From: CAVXWV01 sp963695415 | Lineage (GTDB): Bacteria > Chloroflexota > Anaerolineae > Anaerolineales > UBA4823 | Direction of reading: 5' to 3' | Assembly (NCBI GenBank): GCA_963695415.1 | Contig: CAVOGL010000007.1 | Span: forward strand, 620,001-684,000 | Length of the DNA stretch: 64,000 nucleotides | Shown here: positions 49,229-57,683 of the stretch, one piece after another | Position numbering within the stretch: the stretch's first letter is position 1 | Layout: the number at the start of each line of letters is the position of its first letter | Position numbers and translations under genes: made by a program | Notes under the pieces: generated by a model | Database searches by the model: none | Told to the model about the DNA's origin: nothing | What the model saw: the letters and a program-made list of their open reading frames with translations, nothing else

Positions 49229-50281
49229 ATGATGAAATCTTTGTACGATTGTAGTTTGGATGAATTGATACAAATTATTACAGATCTTGGTCAACCCATT
49301 TATCGGGCAGACCAGATCTGGCAGGGATTATATAGACATGATTGGCAATTTCCGGAAGATTTTACGAATCTGCCAAAGCATTTACGGGAAGATATATTCT
49401 CCAAATATTCTCTTGGTGACTTCAATTCTCATCTTGAATTTAAATCATCAGACCAGCGGACTCATAAAACTCTGTTTACGTTAAGAGATGGCAGGAAAAT
49501 TGAAACTGTTCTAATGTTATATAAAGATAGGAACACATTGTGCATATCAACTCAATCTGGTTGTGCACTAAATTGCGCCTTTTGCGCCACCGGGCAGATG
49601 GGATTCTACCGAAATTTGTCCAATGGAGAGATTATCCAACAAGTACTTCATTATTCTAGGAAATTAAAATCGAGGAATCAACGTCTAACCAACATTGTCG
49701 TTATGGGTATGGGGGAACCATTTCATAATTACGATGCGACTATAAAAGCATTGCATCAACTGAATCATCCGGAAGGATTTAATATGGGTGCACGCCAATT
49801 CACAGTATCAACTGTGGGTATTGTGCCTGGGATTATAAAACTAAAGGACGAACCACTTCAAGTAAATCTTGCTATCTCTTTACATGCCGCAAGCAATGAA
49901 AAACGTATAAGCATTATGCCTGTTGCCCGGAAATACCCAATTGACCAATTGATAGAAACATGCATTGAGTATACACAACAAACTCACCGCAGGATAACAT
50001 TCGAGTGGGCACTCATTAACGGTTTCAACGATAATCTGGATGACGCAAAACAATTGGTTGAGTTGCTTCGACCATTCATTGGTAATAAATTCGCAGGTTG
50101 CCATGTTAATGTAATTCCCTTAAATCCCACTAAAGAATATGATGGTAAACCGGCAACAGCGGAAAAAGTAAATCAATTCAGTGAATATTTAAACGGAAAT
50201 GGTGTATCCTGTTCGATCCGAATCAGGCGGGGTATTGATATTGATGCCGGTTGTGGACAATTAGCCGTGAAGTATGTTTAG
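49229..50281 (+). CDS. rlmN: 23S rRNA (adenine-2503-C2)/tRNA methyltransferase, radical SAM
   Basis: 350 residues. The radical SAM cluster motif is CALNCAFC in STQSGCALNCAFCATGQMG. The two catalytic Cys of RlmN are represented by the Cys in CSIRIRRGIDIDAGCGQL and its partner. The SAM-binding GMGEPFHNYD and NLAISLHAASNEKR match the family. It methylates A2503 at the peptidyl transferase centre. Second gene in a run of closely packed genes from 48436. Confidence 0.95.
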   Translation: MMKSLYDCSLDELIQIITDLGQPIYRADQIWQGLYRHDWQFPEDFTNLPKHLREDIFSKYSLGDFNSHLEFKSSDQRTHKTLFTLRDGRKIETVLMLYKDRNTLCISTQSGCALNCAFCATGQMGFYRNLSNGEIIQQVLHYSRKLKSRNQRLTNIVVMGMGEPFHNYDATIKALHQLNHPEGFNMGARQFTVSTVGIVPGIIKLKDEPLQVNLAISLHAASNEKRISIMPVARKYPIDQLIETCIEYTQQTHRRITFEWALINGFNDNLDDAKQLVELLRPFIGNKFAGCHVNVIPLNPTKEYDGKPATAEKVNQFSEYLNGNGVSCSIRIRRGIDIDAGCGQLAVKYV

Positions 50282-50320
50282 ATACTTCCAGTTTCATTTT
50301 TATTGAAGTAAAATTGCTTT

Positions 50321-51037
50321 ATGGAAGTTCAGATAGCAGTCTCAAAAACAAAAAAGTATGCAACCAGTCAAAGTGGTGATACCGTTGAAGTTGTCGAACG
50401 CCCGCAAGGGGGGTTATCCGTGGTGTTAGCAGATGGACAAAGTTCAGGGAGAGGGGCTAAGGCAATATCTAATTTTGTCGTCAGAAAAGTCATCTCACTA
50501 TTGGCGGATGGCGTGCGGGATGGAGCAGCTGCCAGAGCGGCGTCTGACACCTTATATACCGAAAAAGGTGGAAAAGTATCATCAACGTTAAATATTCTGT
50601 CAATCGATTTATTAACTCGCACACTTGTTATTACTCGTAATAACCCCCTCCCTGCTGTCGTAGCTCTAAATGAACACGTAAAACTTCTGAATGAAGATAG
50701 TCAGCCCATTGGGTTGTATAGGGACACTCGTCCAATTATTACTGAAATTCCATTAAGCGTTGGACTAACGGCGATTGTGTACTCAGATGGGCTTGCCCAT
50801 GCTGGATCCCGAGTAGGAGAAAAAATTGAGATCTTGGGGTATGTTGAGGCGCTAATGGATAGCGAAGAGCCATCCCCTCATTTAATTGCGGATTCGTTAT
50901 TAAATTGTGCTGTTCAGTTAGATGATGGAAGACCAACCGACGATATTAGTATTGTCGTGCTGAGAGTATTCCCCAGTGACGAAAACGATGTGCGTCGCAT
51001 GAACGTCTGGTTGCCAATTCCTGACCTGATTTCATGA
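50321..51037 (+). CDS. SpoIIE/PP2C-type serine phosphatase domain protein
   Basis: A 238-residue stand-alone SpoIIE-like domain. Metal-binding Asp residues appear in VLADGQSSGRGA, VYSDGLAHAG and PTDDISIVVLRV, the three stretches that mark the fold. NPLPAVV near 120 matches the substrate-side loop. It has no sensor or membrane segment, so it may act on an anti-sigma-antagonist or other phosphoprotein; no such partner is nearby. Its stop overlaps the start of the next gene by ATGA, suggesting coupled translation with the small P-loop protein. Confidence 0.88.
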   Translation: MEVQIAVSKTKKYATSQSGDTVEVVERPQGGLSVVLADGQSSGRGAKAISNFVVRKVISLLADGVRDGAAARAASDTLYTEKGGKVSSTLNILSIDLLTRTLVITRNNPLPAVVALNEHVKLLNEDSQPIGLYRDTRPIITEIPLSVGLTAIVYSDGLAHAGSRVGEKIEILGYVEALMDSEEPSPHLIADSLLNCAVQLDDGRPTDDISIVVLRVFPSDENDVRRMNVWLPIPDLIS

Positions 51038-51381
51038 AACCCATCCTTGTAGGGGTTGTTGGTCCATGTGCTGCTGGGAAAACAACACTGGTACAAGGCT
51101 TATTGTTGCGCGAGTTTAGAGCAAAGGTAATTGCCCAGGAACACTCCTACGTAGCAGATATGTGGAAAAGATTGACAAATCCTAATTACCTGATTTATCT
51201 GGATGCGAGTTACCCTGTTACAATGAAAAGGAAAAACCTGAACTGGAACGAGAAGGAATACCATATTCAAAAAAAAAGACTTAGAAACGCTAAACAATTT
51301 GCTGACCTATACATTGAGACGGACAACCTGACTCCTGCAGAAGTTCTGGAAAAAGTGATTGGATTTCTGGAGTCAATGTAA
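51034..51381 (+). CDS. Small P-loop NTPase/kinase-like protein
   Basis: 115 residues. Walker A GPCAAGKTT lies at 10-18, then KVIAQEHSYVADMW and LIYLDASYPVT, in the order seen in dNMP kinase-like and adenylylsulfate kinase-like folds, where D and R residues coordinate phosphate. At this length it lacks a lid domain, so it is either a minimal kinase or a degenerate one. The reading frame is coupled to the SpoIIE-type phosphatase, hinting at a joint regulatory role; substrate unknown. Confidence 0.8.
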   Translation: MKPILVGVVGPCAAGKTTLVQGLLLREFRAKVIAQEHSYVADMWKRLTNPNYLIYLDASYPVTMKRKNLNWNEKEYHIQKKRLRNAKQFADLYIETDNLTPAEVLEKVIGFLESM

Positions 51382-51449
51382 CGATCAAATATGTCTTTTC
51401 AATTACCAGTGTGGGTTAATTCAACTAATAAGGGAGATTCATTTGCGAT

Positions 51450-52802
51450 ATGCGTAGAACATATCAATTACTTTTCTTATCAATCATCTTAATCATCCTG
51501 GCTACTTGGATTGTTCTTCCGGGTAATTCTGGAATTCATGCTCTTGGAATAAATAAAGATTTTCAAACTGTACTGGGTTTGGATCTTCAAGGCGGTGTGC
51601 AGGCTTTATTAGAGGCCGATATTCCAGAAGACGTTGAAATTGATTCGCAATCATTGCAAACCGCTATTAGGATTGTTGAAAATCGTGTGAATGGCTTAGG
51701 TGTGACAGAAGCAGTGGTTCAACAAGCTGGTGATCGAAGAATCGTTGTTGAACTTCCTGGACATGAGAATCCAGAAACAGCCATTAATGCTTTAAAACAA
51801 ACTGGTCTGATGGAATTCGTAGATATGTCAGGTGTAGCACAAGATGAAATTTACTTCCTTCAAAATTCCAATTCAGAAATTATTACTGATCAAAGCTTTG
51901 ACCAATCCAGTCAGAGTGATCCAGACCAAAATATATTTCCATCATTAATGACAGGGGCTGTATTAAAAAATGCCTACGTAACCACAGATGAATTTGGTGA
52001 TTATGTGGTTGCATTTGAATTAAATGACGAAGGCGCAGAATTGTTCTCTCAGCACACAGGCGAACACATAGGAGATATCCTTGCCATTGTGCTTGATAAA
52101 AAAATTATTTCCGCTCCTGTAATTAATGACCGCATTCCTGATGGCTTAGGCATTATTTCGGGAGATTTTACATTCGAAGAAGCAAACACATTGGCGGTTC
52201 AACTAAGGTACGGTTCTCTGCCAATCCCACTAAAAGTTGTCGAAACCAGAACAGTTGGACCATCTTTGGGCAGAGATAGTTTGAATAAATCTTTGGTAGC
52301 GGGTGTCATTGGATTTGGTATCGTCATCCTGTTTATGGCAATTTATTACCGCCTCCCAGGCATTGTGGCTGATGTCTCGATCATCATTTATGCTGTAATC
52401 ACTTTCGCAATTTTTCGATTTATCCCGGTTACTCTTACTTTGCCTGGAATTGCAGGCTTTTTACTCAGTACGGGAAGCGCTCTGGATGCGAATATTCTGA
52501 TTTTTGAGAGGATAAAAGAAGAATTACGAGCTGGACGTGACATCAATAGTGCGATGTCAATTGGGTGGAGACGTGCCTGGTCGTCAATTCGTGATTCCAA
52601 TTTCGCCACATTGATCACTTGCGGGATTCTTTTCTGGTTTGGGAGCCAGTTTGGCGCTACGATTGTCAAGGGATTCTCAATTACACTCGCCCTAGGTGTG
52701 TTGGTGAGTGTATTTACAGCAATTGTCGTTACCAGGGCACTTTTAGCTTTGATCTTTCATTATTTTAAACCTAACAATCTCGATCGTTGGTTTGGGTTAT
52801 AG
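51450..52802 (+). CDS. secD: Protein translocase subunit SecD
   Basis: 450 residues. TM1 at the N-terminus (LLFLSIILIILATWIVL) is followed by the motif GLDLQGGVQALLEAD, a large periplasmic-side P1 domain (with IRIVENRVNGLGV and VVELPGHENPE), then the C-terminal group of five helices with GSALDANILIFERIKEEL. Works with SecF to pull secreted proteins by proton motive force. 24 bases before secF. Confidence 0.96.
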   Translation: MRRTYQLLFLSIILIILATWIVLPGNSGIHALGINKDFQTVLGLDLQGGVQALLEADIPEDVEIDSQSLQTAIRIVENRVNGLGVTEAVVQQAGDRRIVVELPGHENPETAINALKQTGLMEFVDMSGVAQDEIYFLQNSNSEIITDQSFDQSSQSDPDQNIFPSLMTGAVLKNAYVTTDEFGDYVVAFELNDEGAELFSQHTGEHIGDILAIVLDKKIISAPVINDRIPDGLGIISGDFTFEEANTLAVQLRYGSLPIPLKVVETRTVGPSLGRDSLNKSLVAGVIGFGIVILFMAIYYRLPGIVADVSIIIYAVITFAIFRFIPVTLTLPGIAGFLLSTGSALDANILIFERIKEELRAGRDINSAMSIGWRRAWSSIRDSNFATLITCGILFWFGSQFGATIVKGFSITLALGVLVSVFTAIVVTRALLALIFHYFKPNNLDRWFGL

Positions 52803-52826
52803 AAACTTAATTTGAGGTATTACTAG

Positions 52827-53762
52827 ATGATTAACATAATTACAAAAAGATATATCTTTTTCATCTTCTCTTTAATAATTATCATACCAGGCATAGCCAT
52901 CTTAATATTTCAAGGGATCAATGGTGATTTACCACTAGCGATCGACTTTACTGGTGGGAGTTTAATAGAGATATCGTTTCAGAATGGAAATCTGCCCTCT
53001 AATGATGCTGTCAATGAAATCTATGCAGAATTCGGTATTGAGGATATCCAAATTCAACCAACGAATAAAGCCTCTATTATTATCCGCTCAGAATATTTGG
53101 ATGACACACAGCAAATTTTAGTGAAGCAATCTTTTGAAGCGCTTGCTCCTGGCGAAACGACATTCCTCAGGTTTGACAATGTTGGACCAATTATTGGTCA
53201 AGAAGTTGCCACGAGAGCAGCTCTGGCTGTTGGTGTCGCTGCAGTAATTATTATTATTTACATTACATTCGCATTTCGTGGTGTAGATAATGCGATCAGA
53301 TATGGTATTTGCGCGGTCCTTGCCATGTTGCATGATGTTCTCCTTGTTCTAAGTGTAGCGGCTTTTGGAAGTTTGCTTTTTGGTTGGCAAATAGATGCTT
53401 TATTCTTAACTGCGTTGTTGACAGTGATTGGTTTTTCGGTCCAGGATAAAATAGTAGTATTTGATCGGATAAGAGAGAATTCCAATGTTTATAGGAAATT
53501 AAACTTCGAGATCCTGGTTAACCATTCCGTTGTTCAAACCCTTCAAAGGTCAATCAATACCCAGTTGATGACGGTCGAATTCATGCTGTTGTCTCTGGCT
53601 CTTTTTGGCGGTCAGACTCTACGTGAATTCGCCATTGTCTTGCTGATTGGGTTAGTTAGTGGAACATATTCCTCGATATTTATCGCAGCCCCTACTTTGG
53701 TTGTTTGGGAAAATCAAGAATGGCGGCGATGGTTCAGGAGAGATAAACCCGTAGCAATATAA
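52827..53762 (+). CDS. secF: Protein translocase subunit SecF
   Basis: 311 residues with TM1 (FFIFSLIIIIPGIAIL), the signature AIDFTGGSLIEISF, a small extracytoplasmic domain, and five C-terminal helices including IGFSVQDKIVVFDRIREN. Forms the SecDF complex with the preceding gene product. Confidence 0.96.
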   Translation: MINIITKRYIFFIFSLIIIIPGIAILIFQGINGDLPLAIDFTGGSLIEISFQNGNLPSNDAVNEIYAEFGIEDIQIQPTNKASIIIRSEYLDDTQQILVKQSFEALAPGETTFLRFDNVGPIIGQEVATRAALAVGVAAVIIIIYITFAFRGVDNAIRYGICAVLAMLHDVLLVLSVAAFGSLLFGWQIDALFLTALLTVIGFSVQDKIVVFDRIRENSNVYRKLNFEILVNHSVVQTLQRSINTQLMTVEFMLLSLALFGGQTLREFAIVLLIGLVSGTYSSIFIAAPTLVVWENQEWRRWFRRDKPVAI

Positions 53763-53805
53763 TAGTAATTGTGGTCAACTATAATTCGGTGAGGTGTAGC
53801 AACCT

Positions 53806-55098
53806 ATGGAACAATTAATAATCCATGGAGGGGTTCCCTTAGGTGGACAAATTGTTCCATCTGGAAATAAAAACGCAGCTCTCCCTTTACTGGTTGCGTC
53901 CATGCTAACTGAGGATCCTGTGATTTTGCATAATGTGCCACATATCAGAGATGTTTCTGATATGCTGACATTAATGCAAAACCTGGGTGTAGAGATCGAA
54001 GAAGTTGGTAAAAATTCCATAAAATTGCAATCTAAAAAACTGGTTTCAAGACAAATCGAACCAGATTTGTGTAAACGAATCAGAGCCTCCATCTTGCTGG
54101 CAGGACCAATGGCTGATAGAGTTGGTAAGTTAACCCTCCCCCCTCCGGGAGGAGACGTCATTGGAAGGCGGCGGTTAGACACCCATATTTTGGCGTTACG
54201 GTCATTGGGGGTTCGCATTGATTATGATCAACTTACTAAATCATTTCATTTTTCAACGTCTCAATTAAAAGGTGCGAATATTCTTTTAGACGAAGCGAGT
54301 GTATTGGCGACAGAAAATTCAATACTTGCGGCTGTCAAGGCTGAGGGGAATACAGTTTTAAGGAATGCCGCTTCTGAACCACACGTTCAAGAATTATGCA
54401 AGATGTTAAACAATATGGGTGCCAAAATCGAGAATATTGGCTCAAACACACTTCATATCACAGGTGTAAAAAACCTGTCTGGGACAGAATATACCATCGG
54501 ACCTGATTATCTTGAGGTAGTAAGTTATATTGGCGCTTCTGTAGTGACGAAGGGCTCAATATCGATTGAAAACGCGGGGGTTGAATATTTGGATATGATA
54601 TCTTTGGTATTTAAGAGGCTTGGGGTTACCTGGGAAGTAAATGGTGACGATATTTTTGTGCCCTCCGATCAAGAATTAATTATTGAACCTGATTTGGGTA
54701 ACGCCATTCCAGAAATTAAAGTGATGCCTTGGCCTTCTTTCCCTACTGATCTGATTAGTATAGCGATCGTCATTGCAACCCAATCAAAAGGATCAATCCT
54801 ATTCCATGATTGGATGTATCCAAGCAGGATGTTTTTTATCGATAAGTTAGTAGGTATGGGGGCCCATATAGTCTTATGTGACCCTCATCGCTGCATAGTC
54901 CAGGGTCCAAATAAACTAGTCGGGGAAAATTTAGAAAGTCCAGACATTCGTGCAGGGATGGCATTGGTATTAGCATCTCTCGCAGCCAGGGGTAAATCAA
55001 TTATCAGAAATGTGGGTCAAATTGATCGCGGGTATGAGCATGTAGATAAAAAACTCCGCGCTCTAGGAGCGCGGATAGAAAGAATAGGAACGGATTAA
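53806..55098 (+). CDS. murA: UDP-N-acetylglucosamine 1-carboxyvinyltransferase with Asp at the catalytic Cys position
   Basis: MurA makes the first committed precursor of peptidoglycan by adding enolpyruvate to UDP-GlcNAc. 430 residues, family length. SGNKNAALPLL near 20 (Lys and Asn of the active site), and SILLAGPMADRVG and RAGMALVLASLAARG are conserved. In the active-site loop the family Cys115 is Asp117 (PPPGGDVIGRRRLDTH). The same substitution is known in mycobacterial and chlamydial MurA, which are not inactivated by fosfomycin. Activity is expected to be kept. Confidence 0.95.
   Translation: MEQLIIHGGVPLGGQIVPSGNKNAALPLLVASMLTEDPVILHNVPHIRDVSDMLTLMQNLGVEIEEVGKNSIKLQSKKLVSRQIEPDLCKRIRASILLAGPMADRVGKLTLPPPGGDVIGRRRLDTHILALRSLGVRIDYDQLTKSFHFSTSQLKGANILLDEASVLATENSILAAVKAEGNTVLRNAASEPHVQELCKMLNNMGAKIENIGSNTLHITGVKNLSGTEYTIGPDYLEVVSYIGASVVTKGSISIENAGVEYLDMISLVFKRLGVTWEVNGDDIFVPSDQELIIEPDLGNAIPEIKVMPWPSFPTDLISIAIVIATQSKGSILFHDWMYPSRMFFIDKLVGMGAHIVLCDPHRCIVQGPNKLVGENLESPDIRAGMALVLASLAARGKSIIRNVGQIDRGYEHVDKKLRALGARIERIGTD
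55048..55075 (-). terminator. Terminator of trxA lying inside the 3' end of murA
   Basis: On the minus strand a hairpin TCCGCGCTC-CTA-GAGCGCGGA is followed by G then TTTTTT (the A-run at 55048-55053 on the plus strand). It starts 26 bases after the trxA stop, so it would end trxA transcription within murA codons KKLRALGARIE. Confidence 0.85.
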
Positions 55099-55100
55099 AG

Positions 55101-55451
55101 TTAAGCTTTTGGTTCGGTAACCACATCAAGGAACTGGTTGACAAGGTCCCGCAATACTGGTTCTGGAAGGGCTCCCACCTGGCGGTGAATTAATTTACCA
55201 TTGGCGATAAATAACATTGTGGGGATTGATTGTATCCCGTACTTCATTGCCCAATCCGGATTTTCATCGGTGTTAACCTTAGCAATAAATACTTTATCTG
55301 CATATTCTTTTGCAAGTGATTCCAATACTGGAGCAACCATTCGGCATGGACCGCACCAAGGAGCCCAAAAATCAACAATAGCAGGGACTTTTGATTGTAA
55401 AACCTGTTTTTCGAATTCGGCATCATTTACGTTTATGGGTTTTGAACTCAT
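55101..55451 (-). CDS. trxA: Thioredoxin
   Basis: A 116-residue disulfide reductase with the active site WAPWCGPCRMV and the cis-Pro in QSIPTML. ATG 55451 is preceded by AGGAGAAACT, a clear ribosome-binding site; a longer form starting at 55502 is less likely. Single gene facing murA tail to tail, two bases apart. Confidence 0.96.
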   Translation of the reverse strand: MSSKPINVNDAEFEKQVLQSKVPAIVDFWAPWCGPCRMVAPVLESLAKEYADKVFIAKVNTDENPDWAMKYGIQSIPTMLFIANGKLIHRQVGALPEPVLRDLVNQFLDVVTEPKA

Positions 55452-55572
55452 AGTTTCTCCTGAAATAATAATGGTATCGTGATAATTACTTGTTTGTACC
55501 AATGTTATTGCTCGAATTCAGAATAACAATTATCACTGACCTACAAATCAAGTATAGCATGATGCAGATATA

Positions 55573-56373
55573 TTGTCAGGTATAATCGAACAGATGGGTG
55601 AAACTCTGATACCAGAACAAGTTGACAGGTTGTATTTGGTGAATACACCTCAGTTTGAAGGACCGCTAGAATTACTTCTTCATTTAATTGAGCGTTCTGA
55701 ACTTGATATTACTAAAATGTCATTAGCTTCTGTTACGGACCAATTTCTGGGCTATCTTGAATATTTGTTTGACAAAGAACCTCAGGATGTTTCAAATTTT
55801 CTGGTTGTCGCCAGTAAATTACTTCAAATCAAATCGGAAATAATTCTCCCGCGCCCACCCCCACAATTTGAAGAAGAGGATCCTGGAGAAGCCTTATTAA
55901 GACAGTTGATAGAATACAAGAAATTTAAAACGATTTCGGAGTATTTTTCAGTTTTGGGGAGCACAAACCGTAGAACTTACCTGCGCACTTCTTCCCCACC
56001 CCACATGTCGAATTCATTAGATTTACGTGGGGTAACCGTATCAGATTTATATAATTATTTATTGGGTTATTTGATCGAGGATAATGCTGTTGGAGATGTG
56101 TCTTCACGGATTGAATTTCATAAGGTTTCCATTAAGGAAAAATTAGGTCTGATTACTAGAACTCTAACCCGCGATCGAAATTATTCATTTACAGAATTCC
56201 TTGCAAAAGAAGATAGCTGGACAGATGTTGTGGTTATGTTCCTTGCTGTCCTTGAATTAATGAAGCAAAGGTGGGTAAATGTGAGTCAGGATAATCTTTT
56301 TGGTGAGATGGTAATCCATGTTTCTGATCGTTTTATGGAAAGTTTTAATTTTGTGTTGGAGTTTGATGATTGA
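55573..56373 (+). CDS. scpA: Segregation and condensation protein A
   Basis: The kleisin subunit of the Smc-ScpAB condensin. The N-terminal signature FEGPLELLLHLIERSELDI binds Smc. ILKIKSEIILPRPP-like ASKLLQIKSEIILPRPPP and the C-terminal winged helix (TDVVVMFLAVLELMKQRWV) match. Start is uncertain between TTG 55573 and ATG 55594. scpB is not next to it. Confidence 0.93.
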   Translation: MSGIIEQMGETLIPEQVDRLYLVNTPQFEGPLELLLHLIERSELDITKMSLASVTDQFLGYLEYLFDKEPQDVSNFLVVASKLLQIKSEIILPRPPPQFEEEDPGEALLRQLIEYKKFKTISEYFSVLGSTNRRTYLRTSSPPHMSNSLDLRGVTVSDLYNYLLGYLIEDNAVGDVSSRIEFHKVSIKEKLGLITRTLTRDRNYSFTEFLAKEDSWTDVVVMFLAVLELMKQRWVNVSQDNLFGEMVIHVSDRFMESFNFVLEFDD

Positions 56374-56425
56374 TGAAATATAATATTGTATTGGTTAGTA
56401 TGGCTACACGAATTGATGTGATGCT

Positions 56426-57595
56426 ATGAGAGAGGTCGCAATTATTGGTGTGGGGCAAACTCCTGTAAGCGAGTATTGGGGGCAGTCTCTTCGTGAAATC
56501 GCTGGCGAGGCTGTTTTAGCTGCAATGCTTTCAGCGGACCGAATGAGTGCTGATGCTTTGTTCATTGGAAATATGCTTTCGGGTATGCTCAGCAAACAAG
56601 AGAATATCGGCTCTTTGATCTCGGACTGGGTTGGATTGAGAGGAATTGAGAGTATAAAGATAGAGGCAGCTTGTGGGTCAGGTGCTGCAGCGTTCAGAAA
56701 TGCCTTGTTAGCGGTTGCATCAGGCGAAATAGATTCGGCTATTGCAGTTGGGATTGAAAAGATGACCGAAACAAGGGGTTCAGAAACAACGTCAGCACTT
56801 GCGACAGCCGCCGATGCCGATTACGAGGTTATTCAAGGACTTTCATTTGTAGGGATAAACGCTTTAATGATGCGAACATACTTACATAAATTCAAGTGGC
56901 GCCGAGAAGATTTTGCACAATTTTCAATCAATGCACATGGCAATGCTGTCAACAATCCTAACGCTCGCCTGAGATTCACGATATCAGTCGATGACTTCAA
57001 GAATTCGAGAACAATCGCAGATCCAATCACCATGCTGGACGCTTCTCCAATCGGAGACGGCGCTGCCGCACTTTACCTGGTCGCAAGTGAAGAAATAAAA
57101 AACTCGCCGAAATGGAATGGTGCTGTCAAAATAATTGGGTCCGCTTCGTTCACAGATACACTTTCCTTGCATGATCGAAAAAATCAAACCTGGTTATCTG
57201 CTTCAGAGAGATCAGCCAAAATGGCTTATAGACAGGCTGGGGTTGAACCAGCAGATATTGATTTTTGCGAAATTCATGATGCGTTCACAATCATGTCTGC
57301 CCTTTCTCTCGAGGCGTGTGGATTTGTTGAACCCGGTCAAGGTCCCAGACTTGCCCTCGAGAATGAAATTCACCCAAAGGGGAAAATACCTATTTCAACA
57401 TTGGGCGGACTTAAAGCGCGTGGTCATCCCGTAGGGGCTACTGGGGCTTACCAGCTTGTCGAGGTTGTTCAACAACTGTTGGGCGAATGTGGTGTCCAAC
57501 AAGTTCCTGGAGCGGTAACAGGAATGGCGCAAAACATAGGCGGCAGCGGAGCAACGGTAATCACACATATTCTTCAATCCACCCACCCCACTTAA
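56426..57595 (+). CDS. Thiolase-fold acyl-CoA acetyltransferase (SCP2/archaeal type)
   Basis: 389 residues. The nucleophile is Cys in EAACGSGAAAFRNAL. The His residues are in DFCEIHDAFT and in GGLKARGHPVGATG. Lacking the second catalytic Cys of degradative thiolases, it belongs to the SCPx/archaeal acetoacetyl-CoA synthesis-like group. These usually sit beside a DUF35 OB-fold partner; none is here. Substrate and direction are unresolved. It ends 88 bases before the amidohydrolase gene and is probably a separate unit, since a promoter lies between them. Confidence 0.88.
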   Translation: MREVAIIGVGQTPVSEYWGQSLREIAGEAVLAAMLSADRMSADALFIGNMLSGMLSKQENIGSLISDWVGLRGIESIKIEAACGSGAAAFRNALLAVASGEIDSAIAVGIEKMTETRGSETTSALATAADADYEVIQGLSFVGINALMMRTYLHKFKWRREDFAQFSINAHGNAVNNPNARLRFTISVDDFKNSRTIADPITMLDASPIGDGAAALYLVASEEIKNSPKWNGAVKIIGSASFTDTLSLHDRKNQTWLSASERSAKMAYRQAGVEPADIDFCEIHDAFTIMSALSLEACGFVEPGQGPRLALENEIHPKGKIPISTLGGLKARGHPVGATGAYQLVEVVQQLLGECGVQQVPGAVTGMAQNIGGSGATVITHILQSTHPT

Positions 57596-57603
57596 CTCTC
57601 TCT

Positions 57604-57632
57604 TTGACACAACATTAATTCTCTGATAGACT
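57604..57632 (+). promoter_or_regulatory. Promoter of the amidohydrolase-transcarbamylase operon
   Basis: A perfect TTGACA (57604-57609), 17 bases, then TAGACT (57627-57632) as -10. The start point would fall in the adjoining inverted repeat. Confidence 0.75.
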
Positions 57633-57651
57633 AAAGTTGTAAGACAACTTT
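57633..57651 (+). promoter_or_regulatory. Probable operator: 8-3-8 inverted repeat at the promoter
   Basis: AAAGTTGT-AAG-ACAACTTT is a perfect inverted repeat immediately after the -10 element. Its core TTGT-N3-ACAA is close to TTGT-N4-ACAA at 62838. A repressor here would block RNA polymerase; the GntR/UTRA protein encoded at 59096 is the obvious candidate. Confidence 0.65.
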
Positions 57652-57683
57652 TAAATTTATTTACGATTTGGTGGGAACTCGTT

